In this document: positions 33,391-41,884 of the stretch, in pieces
Layout: each line of letters starts with the position of its first letter
Position numbering within the stretch: the stretch's first letter is position 1
Assembly (NCBI RefSeq): GCF_015708085.1
Contig: NZ_JADNYM010000002.1
Span: 62,001 to 126,000, forward strand
From: Arthrobacter terrae
GTDB taxonomy: Bacteria; Actinomycetota; Actinomycetes; Actinomycetales; Micrococcaceae
Length of the DNA stretch: 64,000 nucleotides
Direction: 5' to 3'
Position numbers and translations under genes: made by a program
The notes under the pieces: generated by a model
Seen by the model: the letters and a program-made list of their open reading frames with translations, nothing else
Database searches by the model: none
What the model was told of the DNA's origin: nothing

Positions 33391-34797
33391 ATGACGACAA
33401 ACCGAAATGTCTGGCACCCGCCCAAGGATCCTACCCGGTCCGGTTTCACGGCCATCCGCGATTTCGTGGACCGGGTTGCCAACAGTTCCCCCGCGCGGCT
33501 TACGCTGATCGTTTTTGCCCTGGTTATTTTGCTGTTCACGGCCCTATTGTCATTGCCCATCTCCGCCTCTGACGGCAAAGTTACGCCGTTTCACGACGCA
33601 CTTTTTACCGCTGTTTCCGCCGTGTGTGTCACCGGGCTCACCACCGTTTCCACCGCCCTGCACTGGACGTTTTTTGGCCAGCTGGTCATCCTGATCGCCA
33701 TCTTCGTCGGTGGGCTCGGTATTCTCACGCTGGCGTCGCTAATGGCGCTCACGGTCAGCAAACGGCTCGGCGTCCGCGGGAAGCTGATTGCTCAGGAGGC
33801 CATGAACGCCAGCCGGCTGGGCGAAGTGGGAACGCTGCTGCGAATAGTCATCACCACGTCCGTCTGCATCGAAATCGCGCTGGCGCTGATGCTGGCACCT
33901 CGGTTCATGCTGCTCGGCGAAAGTTTCCCGATGGCACTGTGGCATGCCATCTTCTATTCAATCTCAGCCTTCAATAATGCCGGCTTCACCCCGCACTCCG
34001 ACGGCGTTGTCCCTTACGAAAATGATCTCTGGGTATTGATCCCACTCATGCTGGGTGGGTTCATCGGCAGCCTCGGTTTTCCAGTGCTCATGGTCCTGCT
34101 CAGCACCGGTTTCCGCGTCAAACGCTGGAACCTGCACACGAAACTCACAGTCCAGGTTTCGCTCATTCTGCTGGTAGCCGGTGCCATTATCTGGGGATTC
34201 ATGGAATGGTCCAACCCGGCGACCATCGGCCCCATGGCAACGGGGGATAAGATCACGCACTCAATCTTCGCGTCCGTGATGACCAGGTCCCTCGGGTTCA
34301 ACGTCGTGGATATGAACTCAGTGAATTCCTCCACCATGCTGCTCTCCGATGCGCTGATGTTCGCCGGCGGCGGCTCAGCGTCCACAGCCGGTGGCATAAA
34401 AGTTACGACCTTGGCCGTGATGTTCCTGGCCATCGTGGCGGAGGCCCGCGGCGATAATGACGTGAAGATCTACGGCCGTACCGTTCCGCAGGGCACGCTC
34501 CGGGTAGCGATCTCGGTCATAATGATGGGCGCGACGCTTGTCATGGTAGCCACCGGTGCGCTGCTGGCCATCAGCGGGCAGAGCCTGGACCGGGTGCTTT
34601 TCGAAGCCATTTCCGCGTTCGCCACGGTGGGACTGAGCACAGGGCTAAGCGCACAGCTGCCGCCGGCCGGGGTCTATGTCCTGTCCATCCTCATGTTTGC
34701 CGGCCGAGTAGGAAGTATTACGCTGGCCTCGGCGCTGGCGCTGCGGCAACGTCGTCAACTGTTCCATTACCCGGAAGAAAGACCGATAATTGGCTGA
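33391..34797 (+). CDS. TrkH/KtrB family potassium uptake channel subunit
   Basis: A 468-residue membrane protein with about ten helices. The four P-loop selectivity signatures are SAVCVTGLTT, SAFNNAGFTP, MTRSLGFNVV and ATVGLSTGL, each with the conserved Gly that lines the filter. Length and the VKRWNLHTKLTVQV loop fit the KtrB branch. It forms a K+ channel with the RCK protein encoded next. The ATG at 33391 (MTTNRNVWHPPK) is preferred over upstream codons. The following gene begins inside its last codons. I did not find a c-di-AMP riboswitch in the 165 bp upstream. Confidence 0.93.
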   Translation: MTTNRNVWHPPKDPTRSGFTAIRDFVDRVANSSPARLTLIVFALVILLFTALLSLPISASDGKVTPFHDALFTAVSAVCVTGLTTVSTALHWTFFGQLVILIAIFVGGLGILTLASLMALTVSKRLGVRGKLIAQEAMNASRLGEVGTLLRIVITTSVCIEIALALMLAPRFMLLGESFPMALWHAIFYSISAFNNAGFTPHSDGVVPYENDLWVLIPLMLGGFIGSLGFPVLMVLLSTGFRVKRWNLHTKLTVQVSLILLVAGAIIWGFMEWSNPATIGPMATGDKITHSIFASVMTRSLGFNVVDMNSVNSSTMLLSDALMFAGGGSASTAGGIKVTTLAVMFLAIVAEARGDNDVKIYGRTVPQGTLRVAISVIMMGATLVMVATGALLAISGQSLDRVLFEAISAFATVGLSTGLSAQLPPAGVYVLSILMFAGRVGSITLASALALRQRRQLFHYPEERPIIG

Positions 34798-35491
34798 AAA
34801 ATCCAGCTCCAGCAGGACCAGCTCCAACAACCGCCCCTCGCATAACGCGCCCGTCCTGGTGATCGGCTTGGGCCGATTCGGCGCCTCGACGGCGGAACAA
34901 TTGGTGAAGCAGGGCAGAGAGGTCCTGGCAATCGAGCGGGATTCTGTCCTAGTACAGAAGTGGGCAGGCACCCTGACCCACGTGGTTGAGGCGGATGCCA
35001 CCAACATCGACGCGCTGCGCCAACTGGGCGCGCAGGACTTTTCTTCGGCCGTCGTCGGCGTGGGTACATCAATAGAATCCAGTGTGCTGATCACCGTCAA
35101 TCTGGTCGATCTGGGCATCGAGCATCTGTGGGTCAAGGCAATCACCCAGTCGCACGGAAAGATCCTGACCCGGATCGGCGCCAATCATGTGATCTATCCG
35201 GAAGCCGATGCCGGCGTCCGGGCGGCGCACCTGGTCTCCGGGCGGATGCTCGACTTCATTGAATTCGATGATGATTTCGCGATCGTGAAAATGTACCCGC
35301 CGAAGGAAACTCAGGGATTCACGCTGGCCGAATCCAAGGTCCGGAGCAAGTACGGCATTACTGTAGTGGGCGTTAAATCCCCGGGCGAGGACTTCACCTA
35401 TGCCCAGCCGGAAACAAAAGTCTCCGGCCGGGACATGCTGATTGTCTCCGGGCATGTGGACCTCTTGGAGCGCTTCGCCGCCCGGCCCTGA
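34790..35491 (+). CDS. TrkA/KtrA family potassium channel regulatory protein
   Basis: A 233-residue RCK protein: NAD(H)/nucleotide-binding Rossmann domain (VLVIGLGRFGASTAEQLVKQG, then AIERD) and a C-terminal RCK_C ligand domain (FTLAESKVRSKYGITVVGVK to GRDMLIVSGHVDLLERF). It gates the adjacent channel subunit. The TTG start at 34790 overlaps the end of ktrB by 8 nt and has GGAAGAAAG upstream. No ATG is available before the Rossmann motif, so TTG is likely real. Confidence 0.93.
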   Translation: MAEKSSSSRTSSNNRPSHNAPVLVIGLGRFGASTAEQLVKQGREVLAIERDSVLVQKWAGTLTHVVEADATNIDALRQLGAQDFSSAVVGVGTSIESSVLITVNLVDLGIEHLWVKAITQSHGKILTRIGANHVIYPEADAGVRAAHLVSGRMLDFIEFDDDFAIVKMYPPKETQGFTLAESKVRSKYGITVVGVKSPGEDFTYAQPETKVSGRDMLIVSGHVDLLERFAARP

Positions 35492-35514
35492 GCACCGCAG
35501 CGGACCACCGGAAC

Positions 35515-36564
35515 CTACGGCGTCTTGATTTGCAGCACCACCTTCACATCCCCGGCATCGCGCTTGAAAGCATCGCCGAACTGCGCCAGCGGAACCCGTC
35601 GGGTGATCAATCGTCCCAACCATGAGGCATCGGCCTTACCCAGGGCCTTGACTGCGGCTTCGTAATGGCGCCGGTTTGCATTTACGCTGCCGAAGACCAC
35701 CTGATTGCCAAGAACCGCCTGGCGGTTCATGGCACCGACGTCGACGGAGGTTGTCTTTCCCGTGCTGGAAACGCCCGTCAAACATGCGATCGCGTCGGTG
35801 GCCCCGCATGTCATCACTTCGATCACAACCGATGCCACTCCCGTGCATTCCAGCAGCACGTCGGCCTTGACACCTGAGTCGGTGAGCGTATCCGTATGGT
35901 AAATAGCGCCGAGATCGCGGACCAGACCCGGCTTGGGTCCGTCGGTCACGCGGTCGAAAACATGAACTTCCAGACCACGCTGGACCCCAAGCAGCGCGGC
36001 CAGCAACCCGACGGGTCCCGCTCCCGTCACGACGGCAACCTGTGGATCGAAGAACGCCCGCGCACCGATCCGGTCAATCTGTTCCCAGGCCTTTGCCACG
36101 ATCGTGGTCGGCTCCAGCAGCACCCCTACATCTGCCAAGGATTGATCCAGCCTGACCAAGGCCTCGGGATCCGCACGCCACTGCTCACGGGCAAACCCGT
36201 GCAGTCCTTTAATCCCGTGCTCGGTATATCCGCCATTGCGGCACATATCCCACTCCCCTGCCGCGCAGGCTTTGCACGGTACCGGGTCAGGCCTGCGGAC
36301 GATACCGACCACCAGGTCCCCGGCAGACAGGTCTGACCCGCTCGGTGCTTCGAGTACACGGCCAATGTTTTCATGGCCCAGCACCAGAAACGACGAGCCC
36401 TCCGGAGCCTCGCCGTACTGTGCATCGATGATTTCCACGTCTGTGCCGCACAGCCCCACGGCCAGGCCTTCCACCAGCACCGATCCTTCATCGTCGGCTG
36501 GGGCGGCTATGTCGCGAAGCTCCAGTGATTCCTTCTTGCCAGGGACAATAGTCAGTGCTTGCAC
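35515..36564 (-). CDS. zinc-dependent MDR alcohol dehydrogenase, glucose 1-dehydrogenase-like
   Basis: A 349-residue medium-chain dehydrogenase. The catalytic Zn ligands are in GLCGTDVEI and GHENIGRV; structural-Zn cysteines in PCKACAAGEWDMCRNG are fewer than the usual four. The Rossmann motif VVTGAGPVGLLAALLG binds NAD(P). The GLCGTD-E-I-YG-AP-GSSFLVLGHE pattern and the end FGSVNANRRHYEAAVKAL are those of archaeal-type glucose 1-dehydrogenases. The GTG at 36564 follows AAGGAG at seven bases. It converges on trkA with a 23 bp gap. The physiological sugar is unknown. Confidence 0.83.
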   Translation of the reverse strand: MQALTIVPGKKESLELRDIAAPADDEGSVLVEGLAVGLCGTDVEIIDAQYGEAPEGSSFLVLGHENIGRVLEAPSGSDLSAGDLVVGIVRRPDPVPCKACAAGEWDMCRNGGYTEHGIKGLHGFAREQWRADPEALVRLDQSLADVGVLLEPTTIVAKAWEQIDRIGARAFFDPQVAVVTGAGPVGLLAALLGVQRGLEVHVFDRVTDGPKPGLVRDLGAIYHTDTLTDSGVKADVLLECTGVASVVIEVMTCGATDAIACLTGVSSTGKTTSVDVGAMNRQAVLGNQVVFGSVNANRRHYEAAVKALGKADASWLGRLITRRVPLAQFGDAFKRDAGDVKVVLQIKTP

Positions 36565-36690
36565 GGTGTTTCTCCTTCTTGCGGGGCATTGGGAAATATT
36601 GCCGGATGCGTCCGGTACCATCTTCAGCATACTTACCAACCCTGACAGGTCCCCATCCGCCGGTGCCTGCTCCCGGCTGGCGCTTTGGAG

Positions 36691-37527
36691 CTAACCGGCC
36701 GACAGTTCTTCGGTGATGGCCGCGGCGCGCGCAGCGGCAGCCTGGGCACCCGCTGCGATAATGCCGGCCAGCCCCTGCGCCTGAAACGCCGCGATGGCTG
36801 CTTCAGTGGTTCCGCCGGGGCTGCTGACCCCGCGGCGCAGGACCGCGGGATCGGCCCCCGGCTGGGTAAGCATCAGACCTCCGCCTGCCACAGTTTCACG
36901 GGCCAGGATCCTGGCCGTGTCTTCGTCCAGACCAAACTCCTCAGCGGCCGCCGCAAGTGCTTCGGCGAAATAGAAGACGTAAGCAGGCCCCGAACCGCTA
37001 ATGGCTGAAACGGCGTTCTGCGCATCTTCGGGCACGTCAAGCACGACACCGGAGGAAACGAAAACCTCATGTGCCAGCGCCTGCTGCTGCGCCGTCGTCG
37101 TTGGACCGGCAGAAAGGGCGACGACGCCGCGGCGCACCTTCAGCGGTGTATTGGGCATCGCACGGACCACCGGCTGTCCCGGCGGCAGAGCGGAGGACAG
37201 CTGGCTCAGGGACACCGCGGCGGCCACACTCACCACCACGGTCCTGGCATCGAGCGTCGGGGAAATTTCGCGGCACAGCCCGGCAATGCCGATCGGCTTG
37301 ACGCCAAGAATTACCACATCGGCACCTTGCACCGCCAATGAGTTCGCGTCCGGTTCCTCCGCCCCTGCCAAGGCAGTAATACCATAGCGGTGCGCAAGTT
37401 CCTCCGCCCGTTCAACCCGTCGAACGGTGGACACCACGGCCGACGGCGAAAGCTCCGAACCGAGCAGTCCGGCCAGAATGGCTTCACCCATGGACCCGCA
37501 ACCGAGAAATGCAATTCTTTTGATCAT
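36691..37527 (-). CDS. proC: pyrroline-5-carboxylate reductase ProC
   Basis: A 278-residue NADPH-dependent enzyme for the last step of proline synthesis. The N-terminal Rossmann motif AFLGCGSMGEAILAGL, VVRAMPNTP and the C-terminal signature AISGSGPAYVFYFAEAL with TVAGGGLM are diagnostic, as is RRGVSSPGGTTEAAIAAFQ. ATG at 37527; an AAAGAT hexamer lies 6 nt upstream but is a weak -10. In mycobacteria proC neighbours ppx1 and the HTH/bS22 genes, which are also in this window though separated here. Confidence 0.96.
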   Translation of the reverse strand: MIKRIAFLGCGSMGEAILAGLLGSELSPSAVVSTVRRVERAEELAHRYGITALAGAEEPDANSLAVQGADVVILGVKPIGIAGLCREISPTLDARTVVVSVAAAVSLSQLSSALPPGQPVVRAMPNTPLKVRRGVVALSAGPTTTAQQQALAHEVFVSSGVVLDVPEDAQNAVSAISGSGPAYVFYFAEALAAAAEEFGLDEDTARILARETVAGGGLMLTQPGADPAVLRRGVSSPGGTTEAAIAAFQAQGLAGIIAAGAQAAAARAAAITEELSAG

Positions 37528-37882
37528 GCTGCCATCTTTTCATGCCGGCGAATGCTTGGGCAGACCTAGGCTTTTCCGCGAAAACTGCTGCCGGTCATTT
37601 CCCAGTCTTCGGACAGGTACTACCCAGAATCGCGCGCTAGAGTCATAAATGCCTCATAAAGGTGCGAGTGATACCGATTGGATCCGGCTGGTCCGGCCCC
37701 AATCAGCGCGTCGGGGAGTTGGGCCAATGTTTCCCCCCAATCATTGGCCGACGGCTCCCCGGCGCTTTCGCTTTTAACGCGTATGCACTATGGCGAAGGC
37801 GGCACACCCGATGGGCGCGGACAGCCCGCGGAGTTACCCGCTCCATCCTTGGCTCGGCCCGGCTTGGCTCGGCGGCGAAAGC
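37528..37882. other. intergenic region between proC and ppx
   Basis: This 355 bp stretch has no convincing gene. It contains a tandem TTGGCTCGGC pair (about 37851-37873) and AT-richer patches around 37635-37665 and 37770-37795. Short open frames here lack start signals and family features. Confidence 0.5.
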
Positions 37883-38875
37883 CTAGCCTGCTTCAGCGAA
37901 GCTGCTGTGCGGATGGAGAAGCTGCATCGGGGGCTCCAGCGGACCGGCGTAAATCAGCTGGTCCAGTCGGCGTAGGATCAACCCTTCCCGCAGTGCCCAC
38001 GGGCAAATCTGCACGCTGTCAACCTTGAATAGCTGCAGCGCAGCTTCCGCCACGAGGGCCCCGGCCAACACCTGATGAGCGCGGGCGGTGGAGACCCCAG
38101 GAAGATGAAGTCTGTCCGCGGCAGACATCGCGGTTAGCCGTTGGCACCACAGACCCAGATCGGACAACTGCAGATCGCGTCTTACGTACGGTCCCATTGA
38201 GCTCGGCGCTGCACCGGTAATACGGGCCAGGGCGCGGAATGTCTTCGAGGACCCGGTGACGAGGTTCGGGGTACCGAGCTGAAGGGTTTGAGCCACCGGA
38301 GTCTTTAGCGTGGCACGGATATGCTTGCGCAGGTCCTTCACGCTCTTGGCGGAGGGCGGGTCCTCCGGCAGCCAGTCCAAAGTCAGCCGCCCGGCACCCA
38401 GCGCCACCGAGTTGGCGATAGCCGGCAGCTCGTCCTGGCCCATGGCGATTTCAAAGGATCCGCCGCCGATGTCCAGGTTCACAATCGTGCCCGCACCCCA
38501 GCCATACCAGCGCCGGACGGCGAAGAACGTCATCTCGGCTTCTTCTTCGCCAGTGAGCTCTTCCAGAGTAATCGTGGTCTCACGCTGCACCCTGGCAAGG
38601 ACCTCGGCACCGTTGGTTGCTTCCCGGATGGCCGAGGTGCAGAAGGCGAGTACATCCTGCGCCTTGTGCTTGGCGGCGAACTCCCACGCCTCAAGCATGA
38701 ATTCGATCAGTTCAAACTGGCCGGCATCGCTGATATTTCCGTCTGGATCCAGGTACCGCACCAAGGAGAGCGAGCGTTTATGTGAAGCAAAAGGCATCGG
38801 ACGCGCGCCCGGGTGCGCGTCCACCAGCAGCAAATGGACGGTGTTGGAACCAATATCGAGAACGCCAAGACGCAT
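37883..38875 (-). CDS. Ppx/GppA phosphatase family protein (exopolyphosphatase-like)
   Basis: A 330-residue ASKHA-fold phosphatase of the short actinobacterial Ppx1 type. The phosphate-1 motif VLDIGSNTVHLLLVD opens the protein; LAFCTSAIREATN and NLDIGGGSFEIAMG (phosphate-2) follow, and LVTGSSKTFRALARI carries the adenosine region. It would hydrolyse short-chain polyphosphate or pppGpp. It lacks the C-terminal domains of E. coli Ppx. ATG at 38875, with AATAAT 6 nt upstream. It lies just downstream of topA on the same strand. Confidence 0.9.
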   Translation of the reverse strand: MRLGVLDIGSNTVHLLLVDAHPGARPMPFASHKRSLSLVRYLDPDGNISDAGQFELIEFMLEAWEFAAKHKAQDVLAFCTSAIREATNGAEVLARVQRETTITLEELTGEEEAEMTFFAVRRWYGWGAGTIVNLDIGGGSFEIAMGQDELPAIANSVALGAGRLTLDWLPEDPPSAKSVKDLRKHIRATLKTPVAQTLQLGTPNLVTGSSKTFRALARITGAAPSSMGPYVRRDLQLSDLGLWCQRLTAMSAADRLHLPGVSTARAHQVLAGALVAEAALQLFKVDSVQICPWALREGLILRRLDQLIYAGPLEPPMQLLHPHSSFAEAG

Positions 38876-38881
38876 ATGCCA

Positions 38882-38887
38882 ATTATT
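38882..38887 (-). promoter_or_regulatory. -10 element, leaderless ppx gene
   Basis: AATAAT on the minus strand, 6 nt before ATG at 38875. Confidence 0.45.
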
Positions 38888-38976
38888 GCGCGTTCCGGCG
38901 TCCTCAGGTTAACGCCGCCGTGGGCTTCGTCCGGCTTCGTGAGCGCAGCCTAGTCGACCACCTCGGGTCGGGGGCC

Positions 38977-41727
38977 CTATTTCCTGGCCCCGACCTTACG
39001 TTTGGCGGGTGCCTTGACGGTCCGTTTGACCGGTCCCCGCTCCCGCTTGTCCGCCAAAAGCTCCACGGCACGTTCGCGGGTCAGCTCTTCCATGGATGTA
39101 TCCCGGGGCACTGTAATATTCGTGACGCCGTCGGTAATATAAGGACCGAAACGGCCCTCCTTGACGACAATCGCCTTGCCGGAAACGGGATCTTCGCCGA
39201 ATTCCGCCAGCGGGGCCACTGCCGCACGCGTACCGCGCTGTTTGGGCTGGGCGTAGATCGTGAGCGCGTCCTCGAGGGTGATTGTGAAAATCTCCTCTTC
39301 GGTGCCAATCGACCGTGAGTCGGTACCCTTTTTCAGATACGGGCCAAACCTGCCGTTCTGCACCGTAATTTCATTCCCATCCGCATCCGCGCCGAGCACC
39401 CGCGGCAGGCTCATCAATGCCAGCGCCTCATCCAGGCTGACCGTTTCAACCGTCATCGATTTGAATAATGATCCAGTCCTCGGCTTAGCCTTCACGGGCT
39501 TCTTCGGCGGCTTCGGCTTGCCATTCTTGTAGTACTCCACCGGAGCATTCGCCAGCTCCTCGGCAGTCGGCTCCGGGATGATTTCAGTGACGTACGCGCC
39601 ATAGCGGCCGTTCTTGGCCACCACCGAACGCCCGGACTCCGGTTCAATACCGAGCACACGTTCCTCCGGCGCGGCGGTGTTCATCAGCTCGACGGCCTTC
39701 TGGGCCGTCAGCTCATCCGGGGCAAGGTCCTCCGGAACGTTTGCCCGGGCGGCTTCGATGATCTCCCCGGTTTTTTCGTCCAAGGTAGGGACGGAGCTTT
39801 CCAGATACGGACCAAATTTACCTACCCGCAAGGTGATCTCATCGGTAATCGGAATGGAGTTGATTTTCCGGGCGTCAATTTCGCCCAAGTTGTTGACGAT
39901 GTTCAGCAGGCCCGCATCGTGGTCGTCGCCGAAGTAGAAATGTTTGAGCCAATTAGCGCCAACTTCATCTCCCTTTGCAATACGGTCCAGCCCGGTTTCC
40001 ATACCCGCGGTGAATTTGTAATCCACGTAGTCCGTGAAGTGCTGCTCCAATAACCGCACCACGGAGAAGGCCACCCAACTCGGCACCAGCGCCGAGCCCT
40101 GCTTACGCACATAACCCCGGTCCATGATGGTGGACAGTGTCGAGGCGTAGGTGGACGGGCGGCCGATACCCCGCTCCTCCATTTCCTTGGTCAGCGAGGC
40201 CTCGGTGTAGCGAGGAGGCGCAGAGGTCTCATGCCCCAGCGCTGCCACATCAGCAGCCCGCAAGGCATCGTTTTCCTTGACGTTTGGCAATCGGCGGTCG
40301 GCATCGGACTCCTCAGCGCCGCGTACCTCGTCCCGGCCCTCTTCATACGCGGCAAGGAAACCGCGGAAGGTGATGACGGTTCCGGACGCGGAGAATTCCG
40401 CGTCCTGGTTCCCGGACGGGCCGGTGAACGCGGCGCCCAAACGGATGGTCGCCGTCGAGCCTTTGGCATCAGCCATTTGGGAAGCAACGGTGCGCTTCCA
40501 GATCAGCTCGTAGAGCTTGAATTCGTCGCCCTTGAGCGCGCCGGCAACCTGCGCCGGCGTACGGAAGGAATCGCCCGCGGGACGAACCGCCTCGTGCGCC
40601 TCCTGTGCGTTGGCGCTCTTGTTCGCGTAGACACGCTTGGCCGCCGGAATGAATTCGGCGCCGTACAGTTCCGAGGCCTGCCGGCGGGCGGCATTTACGG
40701 CCTCGTCGCTGAGCGCGGAGGAATCCGTACGCATGTACGTGATGTAGCCGTTTTCATACAACCGCTGCGCCACCTGCATGGTGCTCTTGGATGAGAAGCG
40801 CAGCTTGCGTCCCGCCTCCTGCTGCAGGGTCGACGTCGTAAAGGGTGCGGCCGGGCGGCGGGTGTAGGGCTTGTGTTCCATCGAACGGACGGTGAAATCG
40901 GCACTCTCCAGCGCCGCCGCTATGGCTTTAGCCGATTCTTCCTTCAGGTGGGCCACATTTTTACCGGTCAGCTCACCGGCGTCATTGAAATCCCGGCCGG
41001 AAGCAACGCGCTTGCCATCCAACGCCGCCAGCTTGGCCTTAAATGCCTCATTGGAGTCCAAGGGTGTGAAGGAACCCGCCAGATCCCAGTAGGAGGCGGA
41101 CCGGAAGGCCATCCGCTCGCGCTCGCGCACCACTACCATCCGGGTGACCACCGACTGCACCCGTCCAGCAGAGAGCCCGCGTGAGACCTTGCGCCAAAGC
41201 ACAGGGGAAATTTCGTAGCCGTAGAGCCGGTCGAGCACGCGCCGGGTCTCCTGCGCATCCACCAGGTCCGTGTCCAGTTCGCGCAAATTGCCAAGTGCAC
41301 GCTGCAGGGATTCTTTGGTGATTTCCGCGAACGTCATCCGGTAGACGGGGACCTTGGGTTTGAGCACCTCGAGCAGGTGCCAGGCAATGGCTTCACCTTC
41401 GCGGTCACCGTCGGTTGCGAGGTAGAGTTCATCGGCGTCTTTGAGCGCCGCCTTGAGCTCTGCGACCTTTTTCTTCTTGTCCGGGGAGACGACGTAATAG
41501 GGCTTGAAATTGTTTTCCAGATCGACGGCGAACTTGCCGATGGACGTCTTTTTCAGCTCCGCGGGCAGGTCTGAGGGCTGGGGCAGGTCACGGATATGAC
41601 CGATCGATGCCTCCACCACAAACCCCTCGCCAAGGTATTTGCCAATGGTCTTGCTTTTGGCCGGTGACTCGACGATGACAAGCTTCTTGCCGGTTTTCGC
41701 CTTGGCAGCTGTTGCCTTGCTGGGCAC
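38977..41727 (-). CDS. topA: DNA topoisomerase I TopA
   Basis: A 916-residue type IA topoisomerase that relaxes negative supercoils. The Toprim domain has VIVESPAKSKT and the metal-binding ATDGDREGEA (106-111). The catalytic Tyr331 lies in GYITYMRTDSS. The C-terminal region has no zinc fingers; instead it carries repeats of the type GRFGPYL/NGRYGAYVTE and a Lys/Arg-rich tail, as in mycobacterial and other actinobacterial TopA. The GTG at 41727 follows TAGGAG. Identification is firm. Confidence 0.97.
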   Translation of the reverse strand: MPSKATAAKAKTGKKLVIVESPAKSKTIGKYLGEGFVVEASIGHIRDLPQPSDLPAELKKTSIGKFAVDLENNFKPYYVVSPDKKKKVAELKAALKDADELYLATDGDREGEAIAWHLLEVLKPKVPVYRMTFAEITKESLQRALGNLRELDTDLVDAQETRRVLDRLYGYEISPVLWRKVSRGLSAGRVQSVVTRMVVVRERERMAFRSASYWDLAGSFTPLDSNEAFKAKLAALDGKRVASGRDFNDAGELTGKNVAHLKEESAKAIAAALESADFTVRSMEHKPYTRRPAAPFTTSTLQQEAGRKLRFSSKSTMQVAQRLYENGYITYMRTDSSALSDEAVNAARRQASELYGAEFIPAAKRVYANKSANAQEAHEAVRPAGDSFRTPAQVAGALKGDEFKLYELIWKRTVASQMADAKGSTATIRLGAAFTGPSGNQDAEFSASGTVITFRGFLAAYEEGRDEVRGAEESDADRRLPNVKENDALRAADVAALGHETSAPPRYTEASLTKEMEERGIGRPSTYASTLSTIMDRGYVRKQGSALVPSWVAFSVVRLLEQHFTDYVDYKFTAGMETGLDRIAKGDEVGANWLKHFYFGDDHDAGLLNIVNNLGEIDARKINSIPITDEITLRVGKFGPYLESSVPTLDEKTGEIIEAARANVPEDLAPDELTAQKAVELMNTAAPEERVLGIEPESGRSVVAKNGRYGAYVTEIIPEPTAEELANAPVEYYKNGKPKPPKKPVKAKPRTGSLFKSMTVETVSLDEALALMSLPRVLGADADGNEITVQNGRFGPYLKKGTDSRSIGTEEEIFTITLEDALTIYAQPKQRGTRAAVAPLAEFGEDPVSGKAIVVKEGRFGPYITDGVTNITVPRDTSMEELTRERAVELLADKRERGPVKRTVKAPAKRKVGARK

Positions 41728-41816
41728 GGTACTCCTACATGGGACAGATTAGGTGGGCAGACTCAGCCCCCGAGAGCCTAGTTCACCATATTTTCTCACG
41801 CAACGCTCATTCGCCC

Positions 41817-41884
41817 TCCCAACTGAGTAGCAGCAGGTGCACTCAAATCGCGTTTTGAGTGCACCTGCTGCTACCTAGTTGGGA
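41817..41884. repeat. 68 nt near-perfect palindrome
   Basis: Two 31-base arms pair with two mismatches around a 6 nt loop; the inner 21 bp (GTAGCAGCAGGTGCACTCAAA and its complement) are perfect. It overlaps the last codons and stop of the methyltransferase gene and has no U-tract. It may act as a terminator, but its length suggests a REP-like or miniature mobile palindrome. Confidence 0.85.

Noticed and set aside
37678-38028. 116-codon plus-strand frame between proC and ppx
   Set aside because: Arg/Ala/Pro-rich, no start signal, overlaps the ppx 3' end; probably noncoding.
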